A stretch of DNA of 21,731 nt, taken from Flavobacterium psychrophilum (GTDB lineage: Bacteria > Bacteroidota > Bacteroidia > Flavobacteriales > Flavobacteriaceae). The stretch spans positions 1-21,731 of the forward strand of contig CALPPS020000043.1 in NCBI GenBank assembly GCA_943325515.2, read 5' to 3'. The notes beneath the pieces were generated by a model. It had not been told where the DNA came from. It searched no databases and saw only the letters and a list, made by a program, of their open reading frames with translations. How positions within the stretch are numbered: position 1 is the stretch's first letter; each line of letters starts with the position of its first letter. Shown here piece by piece: positions 1 through 6,136 of the stretch. The position numbers and the translations under genes were made by a program.

Positions 1-1107
1 AAGTACAATATTTAAAGAAGAAGTTCCTGTATGAATTGTTTTTCCATTTCCATTCATTTGTACAATTGTGGTACCAGCATTACCTTGAGAATAAGTACCA
101 TCAATGGCTACATTTCCTCTAACTAATAGCACTTTAATGTTAGTATAGTAATCTACATCATATGTTAAGGTCCCGTTAGGTTCTACAGTTAAGTTGCCAG
201 CAACCTGATAATTTGAATCAAACGCTTGTAATACTAAATTGCCTTGAGTTACGGTTAGGTTGCCGCTAAGTGTAAAAACTTTTTCGCTATTAGTTACGGT
301 CACTGAACTGGTAGCAGTATTTATTATTAAATTTGAAAAGGTAGTACTACTTGTACCAGCAATAGTTTGTGAACTACTCCCATTAAACGTTATAGTACTG
401 GCAACTCCCGCGGTTAGCGTCCCGTTATTAGTAAAAGTGCCGCTGATGTTTAATAAACTTGTGGCACTGTTAGCTAAGGTTAAAGTTGCCGATGCATTTA
501 TAGTGATGTTGTTACAAACCGCAGTGGTACCCGCTGAAATAGTTGGCATATAAGTTGTTCCTGAAGGGATAACCACATTAGTAGTGACTGAGGGCACTCC
601 ACCGTCCCAGTTAGAGGCAGTATTCCAATCGGTGCTAGTTCCCCCAAGCCATTCTCCGGCTGCTAAATTACTTCTTTTTATAGTATGGTTACTAACTGAA
701 CTGCTACTTTTAGTTTGAAATTCAGTGGATCTACCGCAAGTTACATTCGTTGTATTTGTTGAGGTAACCTCAATATTTACGGCATTATAATAAGAAATAG
801 TATTAGAATTTTTTTGAACGACTGCTCTTATATAAGTAGTTTCTGTTACGCTTCCAATTTTATTTCCTGAAAGAGTTTTTGCAGTTGAAGCTATGTTTAT
901 TGGTTTTTTAAATGACGGGTTGTTGGCCCTTTGCCAATACAAAATAGTTCCTACATTACCTCTTAGAGTAATGTCGTTAGGCTTAGCACCATAACAAATA
1001 GTTTGCCTAGTTGAAACTTTATCTTTTACATTATTAGCTATAGCTCCATAACTGGAATTTACTAAAAAAATCAAGATTAATAAAAGCGAAGAGTATATCT
1101 TTTTCAT
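1..1107 (-). CDS. Secreted beta-repeat surface protein, N-terminal part (runs off left edge)
   Basis: The frame is open from an ATG at 1107 to base 1, giving 369 residues with the C-terminus outside the window. Residues 1 to about 22 (MKKIYSSLLLILIFLVNSSYG) form a clear signal peptide, so the protein is exported. Residues about 35-115 look like an Ig-like module. Residues about 151-180 carry a WxGGxSxDWNTxSNWDGGVP-type motif often seen at the start of parallel-beta or adhesin-like domains in Flavobacteriia. After that the protein is rich in Thr, Ser, Asn and Gly with short repeated strands such as SGTFTNNGTL and SGNLTVTQGNL, consistent with a beta-solenoid. Such proteins usually end in a type IX secretion sorting domain, but that end is not visible here. 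The specific role (adhesion, gliding, polysaccharide binding) is not recognisable. Confidence in a real gene is high; the function is only a class assignment. Confidence 0.85.
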   Translation of the reverse strand, partial: MKKIYSSLLLILIFLVNSSYGAIANNVKDKVSTRQTICYGAKPNDITLRGNVGTILYWQRANNPSFKKPINIASTAKTLSGNKIGSVTETTYIRAVVQKNSNTISYYNAVNIEVTSTNTTNVTCGRSTEFQTKSSSSVSNHTIKRSNLAAGEWLGGTSTDWNTASNWDGGVPSVTTNVVIPSGTTYMPTISAGTTAVCNNITINASATLTLANSATSLLNISGTFTNNGTLTAGVASTITFNGSSSQTIAGTSSTTFSNLIINTATSSVTVTNSEKVFTLSGNLTVTQGNLVLQAFDSNYQVAGNLTVEPNGTLTYDVDYYTNIKVLLVRGNVAIDGTYSQGNAGTTIVQMNGNGKTIHTGTSSLNIVL

Positions 1108-1801
1108 AATTTTAAAAAAATTTATAAAAACAGGTTTTTAGATTTATTTTTTGTTTCAGTCTATTTATATATAAAATTGCAAATAAAGTAAATGTAAATG
1201 ACAATATTTTTAATCTAGATTAAAAAATACACCTATTAATTAAAAAAAAAATAACGTTGTTGAATTTTCTAATTAAATCAAAAAATATTAGTGGCAATTT
1301 AACTAAATAGATTGGACAGTTTATAGCAAAAAAAATATTGCTGTTTTGATTGTAATTCATATAACTTAATCCAATAATTTTTATAAAATAGATCACCTCA
1401 CCATTCATACTAACTTACTCATAATGATTGGTTTACTAAAATTTATTTAAAAAAAAATTCCGACAAAACTTTCATAAAATAATAAAGAATTTAATTAAAT
1501 ATTTACTATTCACTATTTACTATTTACTATTTACTATTTACTATTTACTATTTACTATCTACTATTCACTATTCACTGTTTTACTTTAAGATTACTTGTT
1601 GTAGTAATTAATTTATTAATTTTTCATTACAGCTTTTTTCAATCAAAAACAGCAAGCCCAGAGTTTGAAGAAGGTATGGTATATCTGCTTTTTTGATAGG
1701 ATAAAACAGAAGATGCTTATTTTAAAATTATTACTATTTTAATTTAAGTTAAAATAAGGAATATTATGCGTATATTTAAAGTAATATACACAAATCCATA
1801 A
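1108..1801. other. Gene-free AT-rich intergenic region
   Basis: About 700 bp between divergent genes. It contains the heptamer array at 1501-1577 and the upstream regions of the flanking genes. A short frame at 1766-1801 (11 codons) ends in a stop directly abutting the ATG at 1802. A coding-like frame at about 1629-1745 has no usable start codon at its beginning. I see no RNA gene or convincing promoter here; the nearest -7-like sequence for the minus-strand gene is TTTATTTG, one mismatch from TAnnTTTG. Confidence 0.6.
1501..1577. repeat. Tandem heptamer array, unit ATTTACT, 11 copies
   Basis: Eleven head-to-tail 7-bp units. Seven are exactly ATTTACT (units 1 and 3-8), three are ATTCACT (units 2, 10 and 11) and one is ATCTACT (unit 9). 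The exact copies occupy the centre and the variants sit mainly at the ends, as expected for an array that changes copy number by slippage. It lies about 225 bp upstream of the small secreted protein gene at 1802. No function can be assigned. Confidence 0.95.
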
Positions 1802-2053
1802 ATGATAAATTCAGTCATAGTAACTAAACTTAGTTGTAAAAAAATATTAAGATATTACTTAATAGCATTCGCACTTTTTTCAAATCAAATAATATACTCA
1901 GGGGGGCCAAATGACAATGATGCTGGAGGTGGACTTTTCGGAGATGAAGCCCCAGTCGCTGCTATTGACAGCCAATTAAATATTCTAATACTATTGGGTT
2001 TAATAATCGCATTTTATGCTATAAAGGGAAAACTAAATAATGTAAATCGTTAA
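1802..2053 (+). CDS. Small exported protein with PID-CTERM-like C-terminal sorting/membrane tail
   Basis: This 83-residue protein has a basic N-terminus and a hydrophobic stretch at about 14-33 that looks like a signal peptide or signal anchor. A Gly/Asp-rich linker follows at 34-52. Then comes the AAIDSQLNILILLGLIIAFY segment at 53-72 and a basic tail (KGK). The pattern Pro/Ala-Ile-Asp, hydrophobic helix, basic tail matches the small Flavobacteriia proteins known as PID-CTERM proteins, many of which were once misannotated as signal peptidases. An in-frame 11-codon frame begins at 1766 and its TAA sits immediately before this ATG. The gene lies between the first heptamer array and the toxin-antitoxin pair. 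The role is unknown; the family assignment comes from memory of the pattern. Confidence 0.65.
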   Translation: MINSVIVTKLSCKKILRYYLIAFALFSNQIIYSGGPNDNDAGGGLFGDEAPVAAIDSQLNILILLGLIIAFYAIKGKLNNVNR

Positions 2054-2196
2054 AAAAAATGTTTAGCATTTGTATAAAAAAATATAGAGCCATTCTTTAT
2101 TAGTTTTAGAAGTTTGTAGAATAGTATATTTTTTTAAAAAATTTCTAAAAAAGAATATAAATTATAAGTAAACATTATTTTGTAAACAAATTTATT

Positions 2197-2204
2197 TATT
2201 TTTG
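2197..2204 (+). promoter_or_regulatory. Bacteroidetes -7 box (TATTTTTG) for the antitoxin gene
   Basis: The box matches TAnnTTTG and ends four bases before the ATG at 2209. A TTTTG at 2178-2182 could serve as the -33 element, but the 14-base gap is shorter than usual. If the box is real, the transcript would start at or next to the start codon (leaderless). Confidence 0.4.
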
Positions 2205-2208
2205 TGTT

Positions 2209-2682
2209 ATGAAATCAGAATTGAATTACATAAAGGGAATACATCCGGGCTTGGTACTTGAACGCGAATTAGATAAACGCCATCTTCGCAAGGGAGCTTT
2301 TGCACTTTCTTTACAAGAATACCCCCAAACCATTACAGCTATTACTAAAGGTAAAAGAGGAATGAACACTGCATTGTCTTTAAAAATTGAAAAAGCTCTT
2401 GATATAGAAGAAGGATATTTTATGATTCTACAAGTTTTTTTTGAAATTGAAGAAGAAAAAAAGAAGTTACATAATAGTCGTAATGATTTACCCAAACTTC
2501 GGCCTGTATTATTTTGGGACACAAAAATGGAGTCTTTAGACTGGGATAAACAGAAAAAAGCAATAATTAATAGGGTTTTTGAACGTGGAAATGATATAGA
2601 AAAAAAAGAAATTATTCGCTTTTATGGTAGCGAATCAATTGATAATTTACTAAATAAACAGCTGCAGAATGCTACATTATAA
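2209..2682 (+). CDS. HTH-domain antitoxin with C-terminal DUF6922-like domain
   Basis: This 157-residue protein is the probable antitoxin and autoregulator of the downstream nucleotidyltransferase toxin. Residues about 10-75 resemble the HigA/XRE helix-turn-helix family: GIHPGLVLERELDKRHL, then ALSLQEYPQTITAITKGKRG, then a helix ending LDIEEGYFM. A charged linker follows at about 78-95. Residues about 98-150 carry LFWDTKMESLDWDKQKKAII and RVFERG...EIIRFYG, which fits the DUF6922-type domain that Bacteroidetes often encode beside AbiEii toxins. The coding end overlaps the toxin start by 14 bp, implying translational coupling with the antitoxin made first. It is the first gene of the pair and has its own -7 box. 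The domain names come from recognised motifs, not a search. Confidence 0.8.
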   Translation: MKSELNYIKGIHPGLVLERELDKRHLRKGAFALSLQEYPQTITAITKGKRGMNTALSLKIEKALDIEEGYFMILQVFFEIEEEKKKLHNSRNDLPKLRPVLFWDTKMESLDWDKQKKAIINRVFERGNDIEKKEIIRFYGSESIDNLLNKQLQNATL

Positions 2683-3313
2683 TACTATAACCGCATTGTT
2701 ACATTCTATATTAGCTAATTTAATGTCTGCTGATGTCTTTAAAGATTTCAGGCTTGTTGGAGGTACCGCTTTAAGTTTACACAGAGGTCATAGAATGTCT
2801 GTTGATATAGACCTTTTTACTGATGCTGAATACGAGAGCATAGATTTTGATGCAATAGATACTTTTTTACGTTCTAATTATTCTTATGTTGATACTAATA
2901 ATTATGATGTAATAGGAATGGGGAAATGTTATTTTATTGGTGATAACCAAATGAACTGCATAAAATTAGACTTGTTTTATACTGATAAATTTATAGATAA
3001 AACAATAGTAATAGATGGTTTACGATTGGCTTCTATTGAAGAAATTATAGCAATGAAAATGGATGTAATATTAAGAACAGGGAGAAAAAAAGATTTTTGG
3101 GATATTCACGAATTAAAAGACAATTATTCAATTTCTGAAATGATTACCCTTCATGAAAAGAGATATCCTTATACCCACGATAGAGAAATTTTAAAACAAA
3201 AATTTAAAGACTTTGAGGATGCAGATGGTGATTTTGAACCAGATTGTCTTAGAGGAAAATACTGGGGATTTATAAAACTTGATTTAATTGATTTTATAAA
3301 TGAAGTCAAATAG
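2669..3313 (+). CDS. AbiEii/AbiGii-family nucleotidyltransferase toxin
   Basis: This 214-residue protein is a predicted cytoplasmic nucleotidyltransferase, the toxin of an AbiE-like (type IV or MenAT-like) toxin-antitoxin pair. The nucleotidyltransferase signature is clear. LVGGTALSLHRGHRMSVDID at 29-48 carries the Gly-Gly pair (31-32) and the metal-binding Asp46 and Asp48, and KLDLF supplies a third acidic residue (Asp101). The family's later motif is present as IEEIIAMKMDVILRTGRKKD followed by FWDIHEL at about 123-149. Length and motif order look complete, so the toxin appears intact. In related systems these enzymes modify tRNA acceptor ends or otherwise block growth, and the AbiE system also limits phage. 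The target here is unknown. The start at 2669 overlaps the antitoxin gene by 14 bp. Confidence 0.88.
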   Translation: MLHYNTITALLHSILANLMSADVFKDFRLVGGTALSLHRGHRMSVDIDLFTDAEYESIDFDAIDTFLRSNYSYVDTNNYDVIGMGKCYFIGDNQMNCIKLDLFYTDKFIDKTIVIDGLRLASIEEIIAMKMDVILRTGRKKDFWDIHELKDNYSISEMITLHEKRYPYTHDREILKQKFKDFEDADGDFEPDCLRGKYWGFIKLDLIDFINEVK

Positions 3314-3365
3314 AAGGTTTTAAATTATAGAATTTCTAAAGGATTTTGTTGAGAAAATACCACAA

Positions 3366-3395
3366 AAAAGCCTCTAGAGAAATCTAGAGGCTTTT
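3366..3395 (-). terminator. Strong intrinsic terminator of the tRNA operon
   Basis: A perfect 13-bp inverted repeat (3366-3378 with 3383-3395) closes on a four-base loop. Read on the minus strand it ends in six T residues and lies just downstream of tRNA-Arg. On the plus strand it could also stop transcripts leaving the toxin gene, but the T-run there is shorter (four). Confidence 0.85.
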
Positions 3396-3403
3396 GGTTT
3401 AAG

Positions 3404-3477
3404 TGATCCCAGAAGGATTCGAACCTTCGACCTACGCATTAGAAGTGCGTTGCTCTATCCAGCTGAGCTATGGAACC
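3404..3477 (-). tRNA. tRNA-Arg (anticodon TCT)
   Basis: A complete 74-base cloverleaf. The acceptor GGTTCCA pairs with TGGGATC (two G-U pairs), the D arm contains AGCTCAGCTGGATAGAGC, the anticodon loop is CTTCTAA, and the T arm contains GGTTCGAATCC. The discriminator base is A and no CCA is encoded. It reads AGA codons and is the last tRNA before the terminator. Confidence 0.95.
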
Positions 3478-3571
3478 AATTTTAATAACTAATTATTAAA
3501 AGTCGTGGTTGTAGGATTACTTTAAACATCCTGATTGGTATTTTTGCAAATTAAAGCAAAGCTTTATTTTG

Positions 3572-3646
3572 TCGGGGTGGCAGGATTCGAACCTGCGGCC
3601 TCCTGCTCCCAAAGCAGGCGCGATAACCGGGCTACGCTACACCCCG
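3572..3646 (-). tRNA. tRNA-Pro (anticodon TGG)
   Basis: A 75-base cloverleaf with acceptor CGGGGTG pairing with CACCCCG, anticodon loop CTTTGGG and T arm GGTTCGAATCC. The discriminator is A and CCA is not encoded. It is the middle gene of the three-tRNA run. Confidence 0.95.
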
Positions 3647-3716
3647 TGTATTTATTATCTGTCTTATTCTAAATATAAATAGAACACGATAATTAGGTTA
3701 CACTAAAACCTAACAG

Positions 3717-3803
3717 CGGAGAGTAAGGGATTCGAACCCTTGGTACAGTTTCCCATACGCATGTTTAGCAAACATGTCCTTTCGGCCTCTCAGGCAACTC
3801 TCC
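3717..3803 (-). tRNA. tRNA-Ser (anticodon GCT)
   Basis: An 87-base tRNA with the long variable arm typical of serine tRNAs. The acceptor GGAGAGT pairs with ACTCTCC, the anticodon loop is TTGCTAA, and the T arm contains GGTTCGAATCC. The discriminator is G. It is the first gene of the tRNA operon, about 33 bases downstream of the promoter's -7 box. Confidence 0.95.
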
Positions 3804-3836
3804 AAACTCAATGAACGAAAATTTATTAAGCGGTTG

Positions 3837-3867
3837 CAAATGTAATTTATCATTCTATATTTTACAA
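3837..3867 (-). promoter_or_regulatory. Promoter of the tRNA operon (TTG-N20-TACATTTG)
   Basis: On the minus strand, TTG (3867-3865) is followed after exactly 20 bases by TACATTTG (3844-3837). This fits the Flavobacterium/Bacteroidetes housekeeping promoter pattern of a TTG or TTTG -33 box and a TAnnTTTG -7 box. It would start a short leader of roughly 25-30 bases before tRNA-Ser. It is the best-formed promoter in the window. Confidence 0.65.
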
Positions 3868-4010
3868 CTATTTCATTTCTTTTTTTAGCAGCAAAAACAA
3901 ATAATAACAAAAAAGGCTCACTTTCAATTAACTAGACTATATTAATTGTTATAAATTAGCTCACATAAAGATTTATTAAAGTCTCATTTAAATAATTTAT
4001 AATAAAAGTT

Positions 4011-4018
4011 TAGCTTTG
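4011..4018 (+). promoter_or_regulatory. -7 box (TAGCTTTG) upstream of thiolase
   Basis: A perfect TAnnTTTG match with no clear TTG at the expected -33 distance. If used, it gives the thiolase mRNA a leader of about 65 bases that contains the unusual GC-rich segment at 4030-4070. Confidence 0.4.
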
Positions 4019-4029
4019 CAGTACAAACA

Positions 4030-4070
4030 CCCGAGGCGATTGCACCCGAATTATATGGAGCGCAGCGGAG
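4030..4070 (+). other. GC-rich segment in the presumed thiolase leader
   Basis: A roughly 40-base block stands out from the very AT-rich surroundings, with elements such as CCCGAGGCGATTGCACCCG and GGAGCGCAGCGGAG. It lies between the -7 box and the ATG at 4089, so it is probably transcribed. I see no strong hairpin and recognise no riboswitch class. It could be a dispersed repeat fragment or a leader control element. Confidence 0.4.
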
Positions 4071-4088
4071 TAATACAACAATAGTATC

Positions 4089-5267
4089 ATGAGTAAAAAA
4101 GTCGTTATAGTTTCCGCTGTGAGAACTCCCATAGGAAGTTTTATGGGGAGTTTATCTTCAGTCACTGCGCCTCAACTAGGGGCAATTGCTATTAAAGGAG
4201 CATTAGATAAAATCAATTTAGATCCAAAATTAGTTGACGAAGTTTTAATGGGTAATGTAGTGCAAGCTGGAGTGGGTCAAGCACCAGCAACACAAGCTGC
4301 TATTTTTGCAGGAGTACCTAATACTGTTCCAACTACAACTATTAACAAAGTATGTGCTTCTGGCATGAAAGCCATCATGCAAGGTGCACAAGCCATAATG
4401 AACGGCGATGCTGAAATAATAGTAGCAGGCGGCATGGAAAACATGAGCTTAATTCCACATTATATTCACATGAGAAATGGAGTAAAATTTGGTCCAACTT
4501 CTATGATTGATGGTATGCAAAGAGATGGTTTACAAGATGCCTATGACAATAACGCCATGGGAGTTGCCGCTGATTTGTGTGCCTCTGAATACAAAATTAC
4601 TCGTGAAGAGCAAGATGCTTATGCTATTCAATCCTATGAACGCTCAGCAAAAGCTTGGAATGAAGGAAAATTTGATAACGAAGTTGTATCAGTAACCATC
4701 CCTCAAAGACGTGGCGAACCTATTATTTTCGCAAAGGACGAAGAATATACTAATGTTAAGTTAGATAAAATACCTACTTTAAATGCGGTATTTACAAAAG
4801 AAGGTACAGTAACCGCCGCTAATGCTTCTACCATAAATGACGGTGCTGCAGCTTTAGTGTTAATGAGTGAAGAAAAAGCAAAAGCATTAGGTTTAAAAGC
4901 ATTAGCTTATATCAAATCATACGCAGATGCAGCACAAGAACCAAAATGGTTCACCACTGCTCCAGCCAAAGCTTTACCAATAGCTCTCGATAAAGCGGGT
5001 TTATCAATTGCTGATATTGATTATTTTGAATTTAACGAAGCTTTTGCTGTAGTGGGTTTAGCCAATGCAAAAATCCTTGGTTTAGCTAATGATAAAGTAA
5101 ATGTAAATGGTGGTGCTGTTTCTTTAGGCCACCCTTTAGGATGTTCTGGAGCCCGAATTGTAGTTACGTTAATCAACGTATTAGAACAAAACAATGCTAA
5201 ATATGGTGCTGCAGCTATTTGTAATGGTGGTGGTGGCGCATCAGCCATTATAATAGAAAGAATTTAA
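4089..5267 (+). CDS. Acetyl-CoA C-acyltransferase (thiolase)
   Basis: This 392-residue cytoplasmic thiolase either condenses two acetyl-CoA to acetoacetyl-CoA or cleaves 3-ketoacyl-CoA in beta-oxidation. The N-terminal VVIVSAVRTPIGSFMGSLSS is the family opening. The acylated nucleophile is Cys89 in NKVCASGMKA. His348 sits in GHPLGCSGAR and the second catalytic Cys378 in CNGGGGASA. These positions equal the classical Zoogloea biosynthetic thiolase numbering, so the enzyme is full length and intact, and it resembles the acetyl-CoA acetyltransferase subgroup. The gene is monocistronic: a tRNA operon diverges upstream, and a heptamer array separates it from the peptidase gene downstream. Substrate chain length cannot be fixed from sequence, so I give no symbol. 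Confidence 0.95.
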   Translation: MSKKVVIVSAVRTPIGSFMGSLSSVTAPQLGAIAIKGALDKINLDPKLVDEVLMGNVVQAGVGQAPATQAAIFAGVPNTVPTTTINKVCASGMKAIMQGAQAIMNGDAEIIVAGGMENMSLIPHYIHMRNGVKFGPTSMIDGMQRDGLQDAYDNNAMGVAADLCASEYKITREEQDAYAIQSYERSAKAWNEGKFDNEVVSVTIPQRRGEPIIFAKDEEYTNVKLDKIPTLNAVFTKEGTVTAANASTINDGAAALVLMSEEKAKALGLKALAYIKSYADAAQEPKWFTTAPAKALPIALDKAGLSIADIDYFEFNEAFAVVGLANAKILGLANDKVNVNGGAVSLGHPLGCSGARIVVTLINVLEQNNAKYGAAAICNGGGGASAIIIERI

Positions 5268-5268
5268 A

Positions 5269-5338
5269 CAATTATTAATTATCAATTATTAATTATCAAT
5301 TATCAATTATCAATTATCAATTATTAATTATCAATTAT
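5269..5338. repeat. Tandem heptamer array, unit (C/T)AATTAT, 10 copies
   Basis: Ten contiguous 7-bp units: seven CAATTAT and three TAATTAT (units 2, 4 and 9). The array fills essentially the whole gap between the thiolase stop and the NlpC/P60 ATG at 5344, ending five bases before that start codon. It has the same period as the array at 1501-1577 but a different unit. Copy-number change would alter the spacing upstream of the peptidase start by 7 bp per unit. Confidence 0.95.
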
Positions 5339-5343
5339 ACTTA

Positions 5344-6105
5344 ATGTTTGCAATCTGTAATCTTGCTATAATCCCTCTAAGAGCCGAACCAAGTGATCGA
5401 AGTGAAATTGTTTCGCAGGTTTTGTTTGGAGAACACTTTGAGATTTTAGAAACACAAAATCAATGGTCAAAAATCAAATTACAGTTTGATAATTACGAAG
5501 GTTGGGTTGACTCCAAGCAATACCAAATAATTACGGAGAATAAATTTACTGAGTTATCCAAAGATGCCATCATCTTGAACGCTGATTTGGTTGAATATAT
5601 ATCAAATCCATCAAACACATTACTACCTATTCCTCTAGGCGCCTCGCTTTCTTTTTTGAATCATAGCGAAATCAATATCGATGGTTTTGAATTTGAAGGT
5701 TTGCGTATTAGTGGTGTCAAAGAAAAAGCAAATTTAATTATTACTTCCTCTATGTATTTGAATGCACCTTATCTTTGGGGTGGCAAAACACCTTTTGGTA
5801 TCGATTGTTCTGGGTTTACACAAATGGTATATAAACTCAATGGATACAAACTCCTGCGTGATGCCTCGCAACAAGCTACACAAGGAGAAGCTTTAAGTTT
5901 TATTGAAGAAAGTGAACCTGGTGAGTTAGCTTTTTTTGATAATGAAGAAGGCAAAATTATACACGTGGGTATCATGATGGAAAACAATTATATCATTCAT
6001 GCCAGTGGTAAAGTGCGCATTGACAGATTAGACCATCTTGGCATCTATAATGCCGAACAAAACCGACATACACACCGATTGCGTGTGATTAAGAAGATAC
6101 TGTAA
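5344..6105 (+). CDS. C40 (NlpC/P60) family peptidase with N-terminal SH3-like domain
   Basis: This 253-residue predicted cysteine peptidase cleaves peptidoglycan-type peptides, probably a gamma-D-glutamyl-diamino acid bond. Residues about 1-65 form a bacterial SH3-like domain (PLRAEPSDRSEIVSQVLFGE, then WSKIKLQFDNYEGWV). A second, weaker SH3-like part probably spans about 75-125. The NlpC/P60 catalytic domain follows. YLWGGKTPFGIDCSGF contains the nucleophile Cys155, HVGI contains His207, and IIHASGKVRID contains His219. There is no signal peptide, so it may act in the cytoplasm on recycled muropeptides, as known for dipeptidyl-peptidase VI/YkfC-like relatives, unless export is non-classical. 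The ATG at 5344 gives the expected SH3 beginning; upstream there is only the heptamer array and an in-frame stop at 5290. It converges with the cysteine desulfurase gene. Confidence 0.9.
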   Translation: MFAICNLAIIPLRAEPSDRSEIVSQVLFGEHFEILETQNQWSKIKLQFDNYEGWVDSKQYQIITENKFTELSKDAIILNADLVEYISNPSNTLLPIPLGASLSFLNHSEINIDGFEFEGLRISGVKEKANLIITSSMYLNAPYLWGGKTPFGIDCSGFTQMVYKLNGYKLLRDASQQATQGEALSFIEESEPGELAFFDNEEGKIIHVGIMMENNYIIHASGKVRIDRLDHLGIYNAEQNRHTHRLRVIKKIL

Positions 6106-6136
6106 ACAGAAATGTAGTTTCGGTTATTTTATTTAA

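Noticed and set aside
260..553. 97-codon plus-strand frame rich in Val and Leu
   Set aside because: It lies opposite the long open frame of the secreted protein (1-1107, minus), which has a signal peptide and recognisable motifs. The plus frame is an antisense shadow.
1220..1408. 62-codon minus-strand frame in the AT-rich gap
   Set aside because: Composition is what AT-rich non-coding DNA gives (Ile, Asn, Phe, Tyr), with no domain, no promoter and no family resemblance.
1501..1577. CRISPR array or iteron-type origin
   Set aside because: The units are contiguous 7-mers with no spacers, no cas genes and no replication initiator gene nearby, so neither interpretation is supported.
1629..1745. 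Coding-like stretch (FFNQKQQAQSLKKVWYICFF) upstream of the small exported protein
   Set aside because: It has no start codon at its beginning and no recognisable homology. It could be a gene remnant, but the evidence is too thin to list.
2226..2522. 98-codon minus-strand frame
   Set aside because: It is antisense to the HTH antitoxin, whose motifs and coupling to the toxin gene are convincing.
3710..3910. 66-codon minus-strand frame
   Set aside because: It runs straight through tRNA-Ser and its promoter, so it is not a protein gene.
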